DNA of 64,000 bases from Bacteroidales bacterium (GTDB lineage: Bacteria > Bacteroidota > Bacteroidia > Bacteroidales > Muribaculaceae): contig CP091725.1 in the NCBI GenBank assembly GCA_022009815.1, positions 1,860,001-1,924,000 of the forward strand. The letters are read 5' to 3'. The notes below the pieces were generated by a model. The model made no database searches, was not told the DNA's origin, and saw only the letters and a program-made list of their open reading frames with translations. Shown piece by piece: positions 18,869-29,696 of this stretch. The first letter of the stretch is position 1. Each line of letters begins with the position of its first letter. The translations under genes and the position numbers were made by a program.

Positions 18869-20234
18869 TCAAAGTCCGTATTGCTTTATCTTGTTGTAGA
18901 GCGTTTTGCGGTCCACTCCAAGCAGTTGAGCCGCCTTGCTCTTGTTGTATTTTGTCTGTTGCAGGGCCTCGATGATGCGCTCCCGCTCCTCGTCGCTGTT
19001 GCGCAGATGCAGCGATGCCGGAGCCTGTGCTTGCGGAGCCGCCTCGTCGGCAGGTGCTGACGCCGGGGTAAGACCGTCGGCAAAATCCCGAGGATGAATC
19101 AACGTGTCGGCGGCAAGCAGAGTGGCGCGTTTCACGAGGTTTTTCAACTGCCTCAGATTGCCCGGCCATGCGTAGTCCATCAGTATGCGCTGCGATTCAG
19201 CGTCGAAACCCTCCACGTTGCGGTCGAGCTCGCGGTTGGCTTGACGGAGGAAGAAGTTGGCGAAGAGCAGTATGTCGCCGCCACGCTCGTGGAGTGCCGG
19301 CATCTGCAGCGTGAACTCGTTCAGGCGGTGGTACAGATCCTCGCGGAATGTGCCTTTGGCTATTGCAGCCTGAAGGTCTTCGTTGGTGGCGGTGACAAGA
19401 CGCACGTCGACATCGATTTCCTTGGTGGCGCCTACAGGACGCACCTTGCGCTCCTGAAGCGCACGCAGCAACTGCACCTGCACCTCGTAGCTTAGGTTGC
19501 CCACCTCGTCAAGAAACAGTGTTCCGCCGTTAGCTTCCACAAAGGCACCTGTCTTGTCGGCAAGCGCGCCGGTAAACGAGCCTTTCACATGACCGAAATT
19601 CAGATGCGGCAAGCTCTTTGGGTATTGAACCGCAGTCGATGGCGACAAACGGCTTGTCCGCCCTCTTGCTCTGACGGTGGATGCGGTGGGCTACATATTC
19701 CTTGCCTGTGCCGCTCGCGCCGTTGATAAGCACCGACATCTGGGTGGGAGCCACCAGCGACACCATGCTGTACAGTTTTCGTGCCGCCTCGCTCTCGCCC
19801 TCAAGAAAATCGGGGTCGGAGTCGTCGGCGCTGTCAGTGGACGATTTTTCAGCCACGTCGTTGTCGGCGGTTGAGCCGTTAGCCAAGGCATCGTTTATTT
19901 TTTGCAGCAGCAGGTCGGGCTTTATGGGCTTCGACACATAGTCGCTCGCGCCTTCCTTCATTGCAAGCACTGCATTCTGGATGTCGGCGTAGCTTGTCAT
20001 GATGATTAGCGGGGCGTCGATGCCTTGCTCCTTTTTCCATGGCAGCAGTGTGATGCCGTCATCGTCGGGCAGGCGGAGGTCGGACAAAATCAAGTCGAAC
20101 GCAGTCTTTTCAAGCAGTCGTTTGGCGGCAGTCACGCTGCCTGCTGTCTCTGCTTGAAAACCCTTTTTCCCGAGCCATGTGCGCAGCATCGTTGAAAAAG
20201 TAATATCGTCTTCTACTATAAGTATTGATTGCAT
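18869..20234 (-). CDS. Sigma-54-dependent response regulator, NtrC type (one frameshift)
   Basis: This is a three-domain transcription activator. The receiver domain (1-120) has the phosphorylation Asp in LILSDLRLP and Lys in YVSKPIKP. The AAA+ domain has Walker A GASGTGKEY, the sigma-54 contact loop GSFTGA and Walker B FLDEVGN. The C terminus is a Fis-type helix-turn-helix (NKSKAAQLLGVDRKTLYNKI). The frame breaks at 19596-19598; two T added on the coding strand give ASEFFGHVKGSFTGA. The start MQSILIVEDD (20234) is chosen over upstream codons. No histidine kinase is adjacent, so its signal partner is elsewhere. Confidence 0.93.
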
Positions 20235-20404
20235 TGTCGTTGAGGTTTTGTCCTTGTTGATGATTTCACAAAGATAGTCAACCACGCGTTAAAAAGCAAC
20301 TGTCTTGTGTTAATTGTTGTGATTTGTATGGGCGTTTGCGTATTGGCGGAAGATATTTGCAAGAAAAGAAAAAAAGTGCGATATTTCGGTTGAAATTGTA
20401 AGAA

Positions 20405-20788
20405 ATGGACAAAATACTTGAAATATTGGAAAAAGAGGGTCTGACATCGTTGGAATTTGATTTGACGGTCAGTCCTGAATTATATGTACGCACGCGTATT
20501 GAGCGCGGCGGCAATCGAGGAAGGGCATACTATTTTGTGCGTAGTGGCGACACTGCCGAAAGGGGAGAGGGAGCGTGTCCCGACGAGGCGTTTGCCAAGA
20601 TTTTAAAAGAGTTGGTGGATGCGGCGGTGTCGGGAGAGCCTGCCGCCACCAGCCATCGCCTTGCTGTCAACGACAGTGGGCAGACAAGCGCGCTGACTGC
20701 CGGGCAGCTGACAGCTGTGGCGGAGTCGTTGGCATGCCACGTCGACGAGCTTTCGCTCCTCGACAATTTCAAGCCTTATATACGCTGA
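20405..20788 (+). CDS. Hypothetical protein
   Basis: This is a 127-residue soluble protein with no signal peptide or membrane segment. The N-terminal half (MDKILEILEKEGLTSLEFDL) looks like a helix followed by strands. The middle (about 55-90) is rich in small and polar residues, and the C terminus is helical. I recognise no family. It lies alone between the divergent regulator gene and the convergent S41 peptidase gene. Confidence 0.6.
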   Translation: MDKILEILEKEGLTSLEFDLTVSPELYVRTRIERGGNRGRAYYFVRSGDTAERGEGACPDEAFAKILKELVDAAVSGEPAATSHRLAVNDSGQTSALTAGQLTAVAESLACHVDELSLLDNFKPYIR

Positions 20789-20791
20789 CGA

Positions 20792-21816
20792 TTATCGTTG
20801 CATGTTGGTCAGAGCTTCGAACGCACGCTCGATGATGGTGTCCACGCCTCGTTGACGGTCGGCATCGGTCATGTCTGTCTGACAGCCGTCGGTCGGTTGC
20901 ACGCCAAACTCCGTGAGCTGTCGGTCGGCGTCGTAGATAGGCGCCGCGCTGAACCGCACGCTCCAGCCGTTAGGCAGTTCCGACGTGAACGGCATTCCGC
21001 ATCCGCCACCTGTGGCATCGCCCACCACAACCACGTTGGGCAGACTCTTCATTATCGACACGAAATTGTTTGCGGCGCTGTAGGTTGAACGGTTTGTAAG
21101 CACGGCTATCGGCTTTCCGGTCCAATGCACCCTGCCTTTTGCCTGGTCGATGTAGTAAGCGTATGGCTCGGAGAAATCGTCGTGTCCGGAGCCGGTCTTG
21201 TGCGAGATGTATCCTGCGAGAATGCGCTTGTCGATGAACCGCGCCACGAGAGTCTCCGCATTGGTGATGATGCCTCCTCCGTTGTCGCGCACGTCGATGA
21301 TCAGACCGTCGGCAAGGGCGAGCGTTGCCAGCACGTTGTCAAGGTTGCCTTCGCCGATGCTGTAGGAGAACGACGGGTAGCGCATATAGGCATAATTGTT
21401 GTCGAGGATGCGGTATGTGATTCCGCTTGTGCGGCGGTAGTCAAAGTGCAGATAGTGCTCCTCCACAAGCCGCTCGTCGTAGTTTTGCGGGAATTGCTCC
21501 CAAATCCAGTAGCGCGACGTGTCGAATGATGACGACAGGTTGGTGTGTCCGTCTTTAAGTTCTTTAAGCATCTCGGAGCATACGCGGAAAGCTCTTCAGA
21601 GGTCATGCTGTTGCTGATTTTCGCGGCATATCGGTCGTGCACCTCCTGCCAGTCTACGTTTTTGTATTGAAAGAAGCAGTAATGGCGGTCGAGAGCCGAC
21701 CACAGCGCCTCGAAATTGCCTGTCGGCGTGTCGGCAAACTGGGGCTCGTCGTGGCATGCCGTGAGGCTTGCAATCGACAGCAGCATAACCAATATGTTTA
21801 AGCAGACAGTTTTCAT
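20792..21816 (-). CDS. S41 family peptidase lipoprotein (one frameshift)
   Basis: This is an exported serine protease of the tail-specific (C-terminal processing) type. A lipoprotein signal with lipobox LTAC lies at residues 15-21 from MKTVCLN (21816). The catalytic domain shows LIIDVRDNGGG, the nucleophile region NRSTYSAANNF and GDATGGGCG. The frame is lost at 21588-21590; one T on the coding strand restores EELFRVCSEMLKELKDGHTNL. A PDZ domain, usual in CtpA-type proteases, is not evident. It lies 2 nt after the DUF3316 stop, in an apparent operon with parC. Confidence 0.88.
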
Positions 21817-21818
21817 AT

Positions 21819-22673
21819 TCAATAAGTTGCTGATATTATTTTTGCACGTTCAGGCATTGCGCGGCGTGTGTCAATCCGCAGCGATTCCCATTGAATTCCC
21901 ACCACGAGGCTATGTGTGGCGCGGCGTTGGCTGATGTTGTTTTCCCAGACCGTCGTAAACTCATTTCGGTATCCCAGGCGTAGCGACGACGTGCCGAAAT
22001 GGAAGTCGAGGCATACGGTGTTGTCCATATCGAAACGGTTGTGCCAGAACCCGAAATTAATGGTGTTGCGATAGTTGCCGAGATACATCTCATAGAACGA
22101 TTGGTCGTAGTCGGGAAGAAAGAAACATCCAACCACCGGCAGCGTCATCTGCCAACGTGCTGTCATAGGAAGCCTGCCGGCATTGAAGTGGTAAGCCGCC
22201 ATGCCGCTTGCTCCGGCATAGAGGCGTATCAGCGGCGAGCACACATTGTTGGAATTGCGGGGATTGTAGGTCACGCCTCCGCGGAAACCGATGCCGGCGC
22301 CGGCATGCAGCGTAAGCCCCTGCGCCACGCGCCATCGGTGCAGCATGGCGAAATCCACATCTGCGATGATGGTGTGGAGCGAGTTGTTGCCGGCGGGGTT
22401 CGACGGATGGTCGTAGGTGAAACCCGCCTCAATTTTGTTTGTCCACCGCTCCGGGTTGAAGCGAGATGCGCGTTGCCTCTCAAATCCTATGCGCAGATGC
22501 AATCCGTCGTAGAACAGCGGGCTGAGATACGTGTCGAGGCTGTGTGTCGCGCCTGCGTCGATTGCCACAGTCACTGTGGCTGGACGCAGAACGGTGGAAT
22601 CCTGCGGCTCCGCCTGTCCGCATATCGCAGCGGCAAGCAGCGTTGCCAATATCGACAGTCTCAGGCGCATCAT
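21819..22673 (-). CDS. DUF3316-like exported protein
   Basis: This 284-residue protein has a signal peptide (cleavage near GQAEP) and many alternating aromatic strands (GLHLRIGFE, HAGAGIGFRGG, TSSLRLGYRNEF, HSLVVGIQW), as in outer-membrane or periplasmic beta proteins. The closing pattern fits the Bacteroidota DUF3316 family. The function is unknown. Its ATG overlaps the parC stop by four bases and its stop nearly touches the S41 gene. Confidence 0.65.
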   Translation of the reverse strand: MMRLRLSILATLLAAAICGQAEPQDSTVLRPATVTVAIDAGATHSLDTYLSPLFYDGLHLRIGFERQRASRFNPERWTNKIEAGFTYDHPSNPAGNNSLHTIIADVDFAMLHRWRVAQGLTLHAGAGIGFRGGVTYNPRNSNNVCSPLIRLYAGASGMAAYHFNAGRLPMTARWQMTLPVVGCFFLPDYDQSFYEMYLGNYRNTINFGFWHNRFDMDNTVCLDFHFGTSSLRLGYRNEFTTVWENNISQRRATHSLVVGIQWESLRIDTRRAMPERAKIISATY

Positions 22674-25348
22674 TCCTCGGTTTCGTCGTCAAACAATCGT
22701 TGTTGTCCGGTCAATTCATCGCGCACGTCGTTCTGGTTGATAACGTCGTCGCCGTCCACGCTGTCCACATCGATGTCGACAGCCGGAGCTTCAAGTTCTT
22801 CCTCCGGCATCTCGCGCGGCTCAATTTCCTCGATGCTGTCCATGTTGAAGTTTGTGACGCGTTTGCCTTTGGCTTTGAAGCTCTTGGCGCCGATAAATTC
22901 TTCAGCGTCGATTATGAGAGGCTCGCGGAATTCGTCGGCACCGCCGAAGGTCACGCGGAAGCGCGGGTATCGCTTGTCGGACAGCGTAATCAGTGAAGAG
23001 TCGGGGTTGTCGCCGATGAAGCTTTGCTTCTTCGATGCTGCCTCAAACGTGAAACGCTTGATGTAGGGGTAGCCCTGGTCGGCATCGTTGAGCACGGCGG
23101 TCCACACCTTGTTCTCCTCGAATTTCTCGATGAGCAGGATGTTGTCCTCATAGTGGTTTCCGGCGTCGAACGAAGATGTGTAGAATTGTCCGTTCTTGAG
23201 CACGATCAGTATCTTGTCGTTGGCGTTGAACTCGCCGAGCGATGTGCCGCGGCCGTCGTAGTTCAGACGCAGCACGTCTGGGTCGAACCACACCTCGCGG
23301 CCGCCGAGCGTCGACACTCCGCGCTCTTTGAGCGATATGCGGTGCACCTCGTTTTTCGTCACCATGTTGCCCATCGCTTGCTTGCCCTTGATGGCAAGGT
23401 CGGCAAAGTTTATGTCGAACTGCAGCACCTTCAGGCGTGGTTTCTCTTTCAGAGTCACGCGCAGCGTCTCAGCCTCGCCGTTTGGGTTGGCGGAGAACCA
23501 CCATATCTTAGTGCCTTGTGTGCCTTGTGTCATGTCATATTCCTTGTCGCGCGTGATGCCTATCACGGCGAAACGCTTCATGTAGACCACGCCACCCTTG
23601 CCGTTCTGGTAGACAAGATTGTAGATTGTGCGCTGGTCGTTGCGCTTGAATACGTTGATATACAGTATGTTCTTGCCGACGTAAAGTTTGTCTGCCACTT
23701 TAGTAACTTTGTATTTACCATCCTTGTAGAAGATAATCACATCATCGATGTCGGAGCAGTTGCACACAAACTCGTCTTTCTTCAGTCCGGTGCCAATGAA
23801 TCCGTCTTCGCGGTTGATATACAATTTCTCATTGGCTTCGGCAACGCGCGTCGCCTCGATATTGTCGAAACTGCGTATCACGGTGCGGCGTGGATAATGG
23901 GCGCCGTATTTATCTTTCAGATGCTTGTACCAGTCGATGGTCACTTCTACCATCCGTGTCAGCTTGTCGTTGATAACGTCGATATGGTCTTTCAGCGACT
24001 GGATGTAGGTGTCGGCGCTGTCGGCGTTGAATTTAAGGATGCGCTTCATCTTGATTTCAAGAAGTTTCAGGATGTCGTCGCGTGTCACGTCGCGCACAAA
24101 CGATGGCTTGAAAGGCTCCAGACGCTTGTCGATGTGTGCCACAGCCTCGTCGACGCTTTTGCTCTGCTCATACTCCTTGTCCTTATAGATGCGCTCCTCG
24201 ATGAATATTTTCTCGAGCGAGGCGTAGAGCAGGCTTTCACGCAGCTCTCCGCGCTGAATCTCGAGCTCGCGTTGCAGCAGGTGCTTGGTGGTGTCCACAC
24301 TGTGGCGCAGCACGTCGCTCACCGACAGGAAATGCGGCTTGCGGTCGGAAATCACGCAGCAGTTTGGCGAAATGCTCACCTCGCAGTCTGTAAAGGCATA
24401 GAGCGCGTCGATAGTCCGGTCGCTCGACGTGCCAGGCAGCAGGTGCACGATGATGTCGGCGTGTTTCGCCGTGTTGTCGTCCACCCGTTTTATTTTGATT
24501 TTTCCCTTTTCCTGAGCTTTGATGATAGTCTCGATGACGCTTCCCGAAGTGCGTCCGAACGGCACGTCGGTGATTTCCAATGTCTTGTTGTCGATTTTTT
24601 CGATTTTTGCGCGCACGCGTACTGACCCTCCGCGCTCGCCGTCGTTATATTTCGACACGTCGATGAAACCTCCGGTAGGGAAGTCGGGATACAGGGCAAA
24701 CTCCTCGCCGCGCAGATATGCTATCGCAGCGTCGAGAATCTCCACGAAGTTGTGCGGAAGGATTTTTGACGACAGACCGACGGCGATTCCCTCCGCACCC
24801 TGCGCAAGCAGAAGCGGATATTTCACCGGCAACGTCACCGGCTCGGGCTTGCGTCCGTCGTAGCTCACGGTCCAGTCGGTGGTCTTGGGGTTGTAGACCG
24901 TCTCGATGGCGAATTCTGAAAGACGCGCCTCGATGTAACGTGGCGCTGCGGCGCTGTCACCGGTGAGAATATTACCCCAGTTTCCTTGCGTGTCGACAAG
25001 CAGTTCCTTCTGTCCGAGCTGCACGAGGGCGTCGCCGATAGAGGCGTCGCCGTGGGGGTGATACTGCATGGTGCTTCCCACGATGTTCGCCACTTTGTTG
25101 AAGCGACCGTCGTCGAGTTCCTTCATTGTGTGCAGGATGCGCCTCTGCACGGGTTTCAGACCGTCCTGGATGTGGGGCACGGCGCGTTCCAGAATCACGT
25201 ATGACGCATAGTCGAGAAACCAGTTTTGGAACATTCCCGACAAATGCTTGCTTTTGTCTTTCGGAACCACATAAGTGGAGTGAGCCTCGGCGCCGGTTGA
25301 GGCGTCGTCGATTTTTTCAGAGATGTCGTCTATTTCGTCTTCTTTCAT
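22670..25348 (-). CDS. parC: DNA topoisomerase IV / gyrase subunit A (ParC type)
   Basis: This is the DNA-cleaving subunit of a type IIA topoisomerase that separates or relaxes DNA. The winged-helix core has the active-site Tyr in AAAPRYIEARLS, with YHPHGDASIGDALV and QDGLKPVQRRIL before it. The C-terminal beta-pinwheel repeats (from about 530) are present, followed by an acidic tail rich in Asp and Glu. The opening HLSGMFQNWFLDYASYVILERAVPHI is that of the second, ParC-type subunit of Bacteroidota rather than their GyrA. 892 residues, intact, with no frameshift. ParE is not in the window. Confidence 0.9.
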   Translation of the reverse strand: MKEDEIDDISEKIDDASTGAEAHSTYVVPKDKSKHLSGMFQNWFLDYASYVILERAVPHIQDGLKPVQRRILHTMKELDDGRFNKVANIVGSTMQYHPHGDASIGDALVQLGQKELLVDTQGNWGNILTGDSAAAPRYIEARLSEFAIETVYNPKTTDWTVSYDGRKPEPVTLPVKYPLLLAQGAEGIAVGLSSKILPHNFVEILDAAIAYLRGEEFALYPDFPTGGFIDVSKYNDGERGGSVRVRAKIEKIDNKTLEITDVPFGRTSGSVIETIIKAQEKGKIKIKRVDDNTAKHADIIVHLLPGTSSDRTIDALYAFTDCEVSISPNCCVISDRKPHFLSVSDVLRHSVDTTKHLLQRELEIQRGELRESLLYASLEKIFIEERIYKDKEYEQSKSVDEAVAHIDKRLEPFKPSFVRDVTRDDILKLLEIKMKRILKFNADSADTYIQSLKDHIDVINDKLTRMVEVTIDWYKHLKDKYGAHYPRRTVIRSFDNIEATRVAEANEKLYINREDGFIGTGLKKDEFVCNCSDIDDVIIFYKDGKYKVTKVADKLYVGKNILYINVFKRNDQRTIYNLVYQNGKGGVVYMKRFAVIGITRDKEYDMTQGTQGTKIWWFSANPNGEAETLRVTLKEKPRLKVLQFDINFADLAIKGKQAMGNMVTKNEVHRISLKERGVSTLGGREVWFDPDVLRLNYDGRGTSLGEFNANDKILIVLKNGQFYTSSFDAGNHYEDNILLIEKFEENKVWTAVLNDADQGYPYIKRFTFEAASKKQSFIGDNPDSSLITLSDKRYPRFRVTFGGADEFREPLIIDAEEFIGAKSFKAKGKRVTNFNMDSIEEIEPREMPEEELEAPAVDIDVDSVDGDDVINQNDVRDELTGQQRLFDDETEE

Positions 25349-25556
25349 AGTTGGGTCAGTTTTTTAGGCTTCTGGAAATATGTTTTTGTCGTTAAAAAAG
25401 TAGGTTATTTACCAAATAAATACAATTTCAGAGGAAAGCCTCTGCAAAAATAAGAAGAAAATCGAGAAAATTTATTTACTTTGCACCTTAAAATAACGAA
25501 AAGGTGGTCAGCAGACCCCCGGAACATTGAATTTATTAGAAAAAACAAGATAAAAA

Positions 25557-27097
25557 ATGGCACAAGAAGATTTGTTCAAGAAAATTGTGGCTCACGCCAA
25601 AGAGTATGGTTTTGTATTTCCGTCAAGTGAAATCTACGACGGTTTGTCGGCTGTTTACGACTACGGACAGAATGGCGTTGAGTTGAAAAACAACATCAAG
25701 CGCTATTGGTGGGACGCCATGACGCAGTTGAATGAGAATATCGTTGGTCTTGACTCAGCTATATTCATGCACCCGACAATCTGGAAGGCTTCCGGACACG
25801 TCGATGCGTTCAACGACCCGTTGATCGACAACCGCGACTCTAAGAAACGCTATCGTGCCGATGTGCTTATCGAGGACGAAATCGCAAATTCGACGATAAA
25901 ATCAACAAGGAAGTAGCAAAGGCTGCAAAGAAATTCGGAGAGGGTTTTGATGAAAAACTTTATCGTGAGACAAACCCGCGCGTGCTCGAGCACACTGCAA
26001 AGCGCAACGAGCTGCATGAGCGCTATGCCAAGGCGATGAACGACATGAACCTTGAGGAATTGCGTCAGATTATCCTTGACTACGGCATCGTATGCCCGAT
26101 TTCAGGCACAAAGAACTGGACTGAGGTGCGTCAGTTCAACTTGATGTTCTCGACAGAGATGGGAAGCACTGCCGACGGCTCTATGCGCGTCTACCTGCGT
26201 CCGGAAACGGCTCAGGGCATCTTCGTGAACTTCCTTAACGTTCAGAAAACAGGACGTATGCGCATTCCGTTTGGTATCGCACAGATTGGCAAGGCTTTCC
26301 GTAACGAAATCGTTGCGCGTCAGTTCATCTTCCGTATGCGTGAGTTTGAGCAGATGGAAATGCAGTTCTTCGTGCGTCCGGGCGATGAGCTTGAATGGTT
26401 CAAGAAATGGAAGGAGACCCGCTTGAAATGGCACAAGGCCCTTGGTCTCGGTGATGAGAAGTATCGCTACCACGACCATGAGAAATTGGCTCACTACGCC
26501 AACGCTGCCACCGACATCGAGTTCCTTATGCCGTTTGGCTTCAAGGAAGTTGAGGGTATCCACTCGCGTACAAACTTCGACCTCAGCAACCACGAGAAAT
26601 TCTCTGGCAAGAAGATTCAATATTTCGATCCGGAGCTCAACCAGAGCTACGTGCCTTATGTAATCGAGACATCAATTGGTGTGGACCGCATGTTCCTTTC
26701 AGTTTATGCTTCTTCTTACGAGGAGGAGAAACTCGAGAACGGCGAGACCCGCGTGGTGCTTCACCTGCCGGCTGCTTTGGCTCCGGTTAAGGCCGCTATC
26801 ATGCCTTTGGTGCGCAAGGACGGACTTCCAGAAAAGGCTCAGGAAATCATTGACTCTCTGAAGTTTGATTTCAAGGTGCAATACGACGGCAAGGACTCTA
26901 TCGGCAAACGCTACCGCCGTCAGGATGCAATCGGTACGCCGTACTGTATCACTGTCGACCATCAGACTCTTGAGGACAACACCGTTACCATCCGTCATCG
27001 CGACACGATGGAGCAGAGCCGTGTTGCCATTGCCGACATCGCCGGCATCCTCGACAAGGAGGTGACAATGAAGTCGTTGCTTAAGAAATTGCTCTAA
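25557..27097 (+). CDS. glyS: Glycine-tRNA ligase (one frameshift)
   Basis: This is a class II homodimeric synthetase that charges tRNA-Gly. The N terminus is typical (LFKKIVAHAKEYGFVFPSSEIYDGL, YDYGQNGVELKNNI). Motif 2 is FGIAQIGKAFRNEI, and the C-terminal anticodon-binding domain ends QSRVAIADIAG. The frame is lost at 25886-25888 (GCAAATTCG), where one added A gives IAKFDDKINKEVAKAAKKFG. With the repair the protein is about 513 residues, the normal length. Being essential, it is strong evidence that the frameshift is an error. Confidence 0.96.
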
Positions 27098-27124
27098 ATC
27101 GATAACTAAACCAATCAATCGGTT

Positions 27125-27726
27125 ATGAAGATAACATTGTGGATTGTGCTTGCGGCAGTGGCAGTGCTGATTGTGCCATTGCTGATTTTCGGCGGTTATG
27201 CAGCTGTCAAGTACAATACTCTTGTTGCTGACAGCAACGGGGTGGAGAACGCTTGGGGCAAGGTGCAGACTGCATATCAGCGCCGTGCCGACCTTGTGCC
27301 AAACTTGGTGAGTACGGTGAAGGGCGCCGCTGCCCATGAGGCGAATACTCTGCAGGCTGTGACCGACGCGCGCGCGAAGGTGGGAACGGTCAACATCACC
27401 GCCGACCAGCTGACCGAGGAGAACTTGAAGAAGTTCCAGCAGGCGCAAAATGAGCTGTCGGGCGCGTTGAAGTCGTTGCTCGCTGTTTCGGAGGCGTATC
27501 CAAATATCAAGGGCACGGAAAACTTCCGCGACCTTCAGACGCAGCTTGAAGGCACGGAAAACCGCATCTCAACGGCGCGTGTGGACTACACAAACGCTGT
27601 CAACAAATACAACAATTCCGTGATGAAATTCCCGGGCAACATAATTGCCGGAATGTTCGGATTTGAAAGAAACCGCAGTTCCAAGCCGATGAAGCGGCTC
27701 AGACTGCTCCAAAAGTAGAATTTTAA
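27125..27726 (+). CDS. LemA family protein (frameshift near the end)
   Basis: This is a membrane-anchored four-helix protein with one N-terminal transmembrane segment (residues 4-26) and the family block WGKVQTAYQRRADLVPNLV. LemA proteins occur in envelope-stress contexts, but their role is unclear. One A is missing at 27666-27668; repaired, the tail reads FEKKPQFQADEAAQTAPKVEF, the usual LemA ending, and stops at 27724-27726. That stop overlaps the next ATG (TAATG). It heads a three-gene lemA-FKBP-SPOR operon. Confidence 0.92.
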
Positions 27727-28274
27727 TGAAAAAATTTCCTTTATTGGCGTTGTTCCTTCTGGTGCTCTCGGCGTGCAAGCTCGATCCGGTGCGCGACGTG
27801 TGGGAGTACTATGAGGACTGGCGCAATGAAAACAATGCGTGGTTGGCACAGCAGGAGGCGCGCACAAATGCCGACGGCACACCTTACTATCAGAAGGTGG
27901 TACCGGAGTTTGACCGCAACGCCTATGTGCTGATTCATTACTTTACCGACCGTTCGGCGACGGAGGGCAACTTGTCGCCTCTGATTTCTTCGACTGTCGA
28001 CGTGAAGTATAAGCTGCTTACGTGCAGAGGTGTCGGCGTTGACTCCACCTACTTGCTGACGTCGCCTGCCGACAGTGTTTACCGCTCTGTGTTGAGTGCC
28101 AACATCACCGGTTTCCAAATCGCGTTGATGGCTATGAACGTGGGCGATTCGTGCGAGGTGGTGATTCCTTACCAGCAGGCTTACAGCAACTCTGGCAAAG
28201 GCACGATTCTGCCTTACTCGCATCTGCATTATTTCTTGAAACTCAAGGATATATATAAGTATCAAAAGAAGTAG
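27726..28274 (+). CDS. FKBP-type peptidyl-prolyl isomerase-like lipoprotein
   Basis: An N-terminal lipobox (LVLSAC, Cys17) makes this an envelope lipoprotein. The rest resembles the FKBP fold of Bacteroidota: VLIHYFTDRS, SSTVDVKYKL, GFQIALMAMNVGDSCEVVIPYQQAYS and SHLHYFLKLKDI. The segment MNVGDSCEVVIP corresponds to the FKBP core strand MKVGEKWEVTIP. Isomerase activity is not certain, since several aromatic active-site positions differ. It is translationally coupled to lemA. Confidence 0.75.
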   Translation: MKKFPLLALFLLVLSACKLDPVRDVWEYYEDWRNENNAWLAQQEARTNADGTPYYQKVVPEFDRNAYVLIHYFTDRSATEGNLSPLISSTVDVKYKLLTCRGVGVDSTYLLTSPADSVYRSVLSANITGFQIALMAMNVGDSCEVVIPYQQAYSNSGKGTILPYSHLHYFLKLKDIYKYQKK

Positions 28275-28280
28275 CAGACA

Positions 28281-28793
28281 ATGAAGCGTTTGGTTGTTAT
28301 CGCAGTGCTGTCGGCTCTGACATTGGCGGGTTGCAAGACAACGGAGAGCAACTACCGTGAGTCGTATGAGGCGGCGGTGCGCAGCCGCAATGCCGCGGAG
28401 GCTGATCTCGACAGCGTTGTCGAGCCGACAATCCACAACAAAATAATGGAGGCTTCGCGTCCGTATGTGCAGACCGTCGACGGCTGCTCGGCATTGTATC
28501 TTGAAGGCAACGTGTGGCAGGCGTTTGACGACGATGTCAACAAGATGAAGCGCTACAGCGTGGTTGTGGGTGCGATGCGTCAGATGTTTAATGCAAAGGC
28601 GTTTTGCACGCGCTTACGGCAGAACGGGGCGAAGGCTTACGTGATTCAGAACGGGGCGAAGGACTATTTCGTCGTTGCCGAAGGATTTGACACGTTTGCC
28701 GAGGCTGCCGACTATGTGAATCACATTGACAAACGGCTGAAGATAAAAATCCCTCTTAAAGAACCGTTCATATACCGGACCATCCGGTTGTAG
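28281..28793 (+). CDS. SPOR-domain-like lipoprotein
   Basis: The signal ends with lipobox LTLAGC (Cys18). A C-terminal SPOR-type domain (about 90-160) follows: YSVVVGAMRQMFNAKAFCTRL, then AKDYFVVAEGFDTFAEA. SPOR domains bind denuded glycan strands of peptidoglycan. A 16-nt direct repeat at 28619 and 28646 encodes the doubled QNGAK. The gene follows the FKBP gene by 6 nt, and its stop lies only 6 nt before the restriction endonuclease gene. Confidence 0.75.
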   Translation: MKRLVVIAVLSALTLAGCKTTESNYRESYEAAVRSRNAAEADLDSVVEPTIHNKIMEASRPYVQTVDGCSALYLEGNVWQAFDDDVNKMKRYSVVVGAMRQMFNAKAFCTRLRQNGAKAYVIQNGAKDYFVVAEGFDTFAEAADYVNHIDKRLKIKIPLKEPFIYRTIRL

Positions 28794-28799
28794 AAAACG

Positions 28800-29696
28800 A
28801 TGAACAAGCAATACAGAGATATTCTCATAGCAGCAAGTAAAGAGCTGGAGAATTTGAAAGGAAGAACATTTGATGTCATAGATGTTAAATGCCCCTCTTC
28901 TATTGATTATGCAGTACAATTGGCTAAAGTCATTTCCAAGCTATCCCCATTAATAGGAAATCTTATCGAGTTCTCAACTGTAGATTTACTGAACCAACAT
29001 GATTGGAACGCTTCAGGCGAGTGGCTTCGCCAAGACCCAGGCTTTCCTGATGCCCTTTTCAAAAGTGACAACATATTACCCAACCCTGGCATAGAGATAA
29101 AAGCATGGTTTCCTTTTGCTACAGAAATCACTGCTCGTTTCAAAGACAGCATAACGCTTTTCAAGCCCAACCATATTAATGTCGCCCTCATTGCATGGCT
29201 ACCCGAATACGTGATTTTCGGAAAGCCAAAGATTATTGATGTATTGATAGTTAGCGGTAAAAGTGTTGCAGAGGCAAGAGACAAGCATTATCACAAGCCA
29301 CCACATTATCTTGTACTGGAACCAGAAGATACCAAAGACAGGACAGGTAACCTTCAACAGACTAATACAAACGGCTATCGAATTCAGCCAGAGCAATGTG
29401 ACATAGAAGAGGCAAAGAAAGTTGTAGAAAATTGGGGTGAAGAACTTTTGAAATACAGTCCAAAGAAAAAGTATCAAGACTTGATTCGTTCACTATGGTC
29501 ACAGTTCAGTTATCGACTTGATACCAACTATGCGAAAATAGACCGTATCGAACACCGTGAAATTGAAAAATTCAAGACACGAGTCGAAAACAGTCTATTC
29601 AATGGTAAGACCATCAAGGAATGGAGTCGCATCCTCACTTCCTCTGATGATGAAACTTTAATTAGCGAATTGCAATTGTTGTTGGGAAACAAGTAG
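28800..29696 (+). CDS. Putative type II restriction endonuclease
   Basis: This 298-residue protein is placed convergent to a DNA methyltransferase, the usual arrangement of a type II restriction-modification pair. A PD-(D/E)xK-like core can be read as FPDALFK (about residues 79-85) followed by PGIEIKAWFP (about 98-107), with Asp, Glu and Lys in the right order. The N-terminal part (about 1-60) is helical. The recognition site cannot be predicted. The ATG lies 6 nt after the SPOR gene with no obvious promoter of its own, so it may be read from the lemA operon. Base composition is visibly more AT-rich than upstream. Confidence 0.7.
   Translation: MNKQYRDILIAASKELENLKGRTFDVIDVKCPSSIDYAVQLAKVISKLSPLIGNLIEFSTVDLLNQHDWNASGEWLRQDPGFPDALFKSDNILPNPGIEIKAWFPFATEITARFKDSITLFKPNHINVALIAWLPEYVIFGKPKIIDVLIVSGKSVAEARDKHYHKPPHYLVLEPEDTKDRTGNLQQTNTNGYRIQPEQCDIEEAKKVVENWGEELLKYSPKKKYQDLIRSLWSQFSYRLDTNYAKIDRIEHREIEKFKTRVENSLFNGKTIKEWSRILTSSDDETLISELQLLLGNK

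Noticed and set aside
18804..19169. Extra minus-strand gene at the sigma-54 regulator 3' end
   Set aside because: It is an alternative frame of the regulator without family likeness.
23024..24625. 533-codon plus-strand frame opposite parC
   Set aside because: It is a shadow of the topoisomerase gene with no domain, and parC is intact on the other strand.
28619..28661. CRISPR-like direct repeat
   Set aside because: There are only two 16-nt copies, inside the SPOR gene and in frame, encoding a doubled QNGAK.
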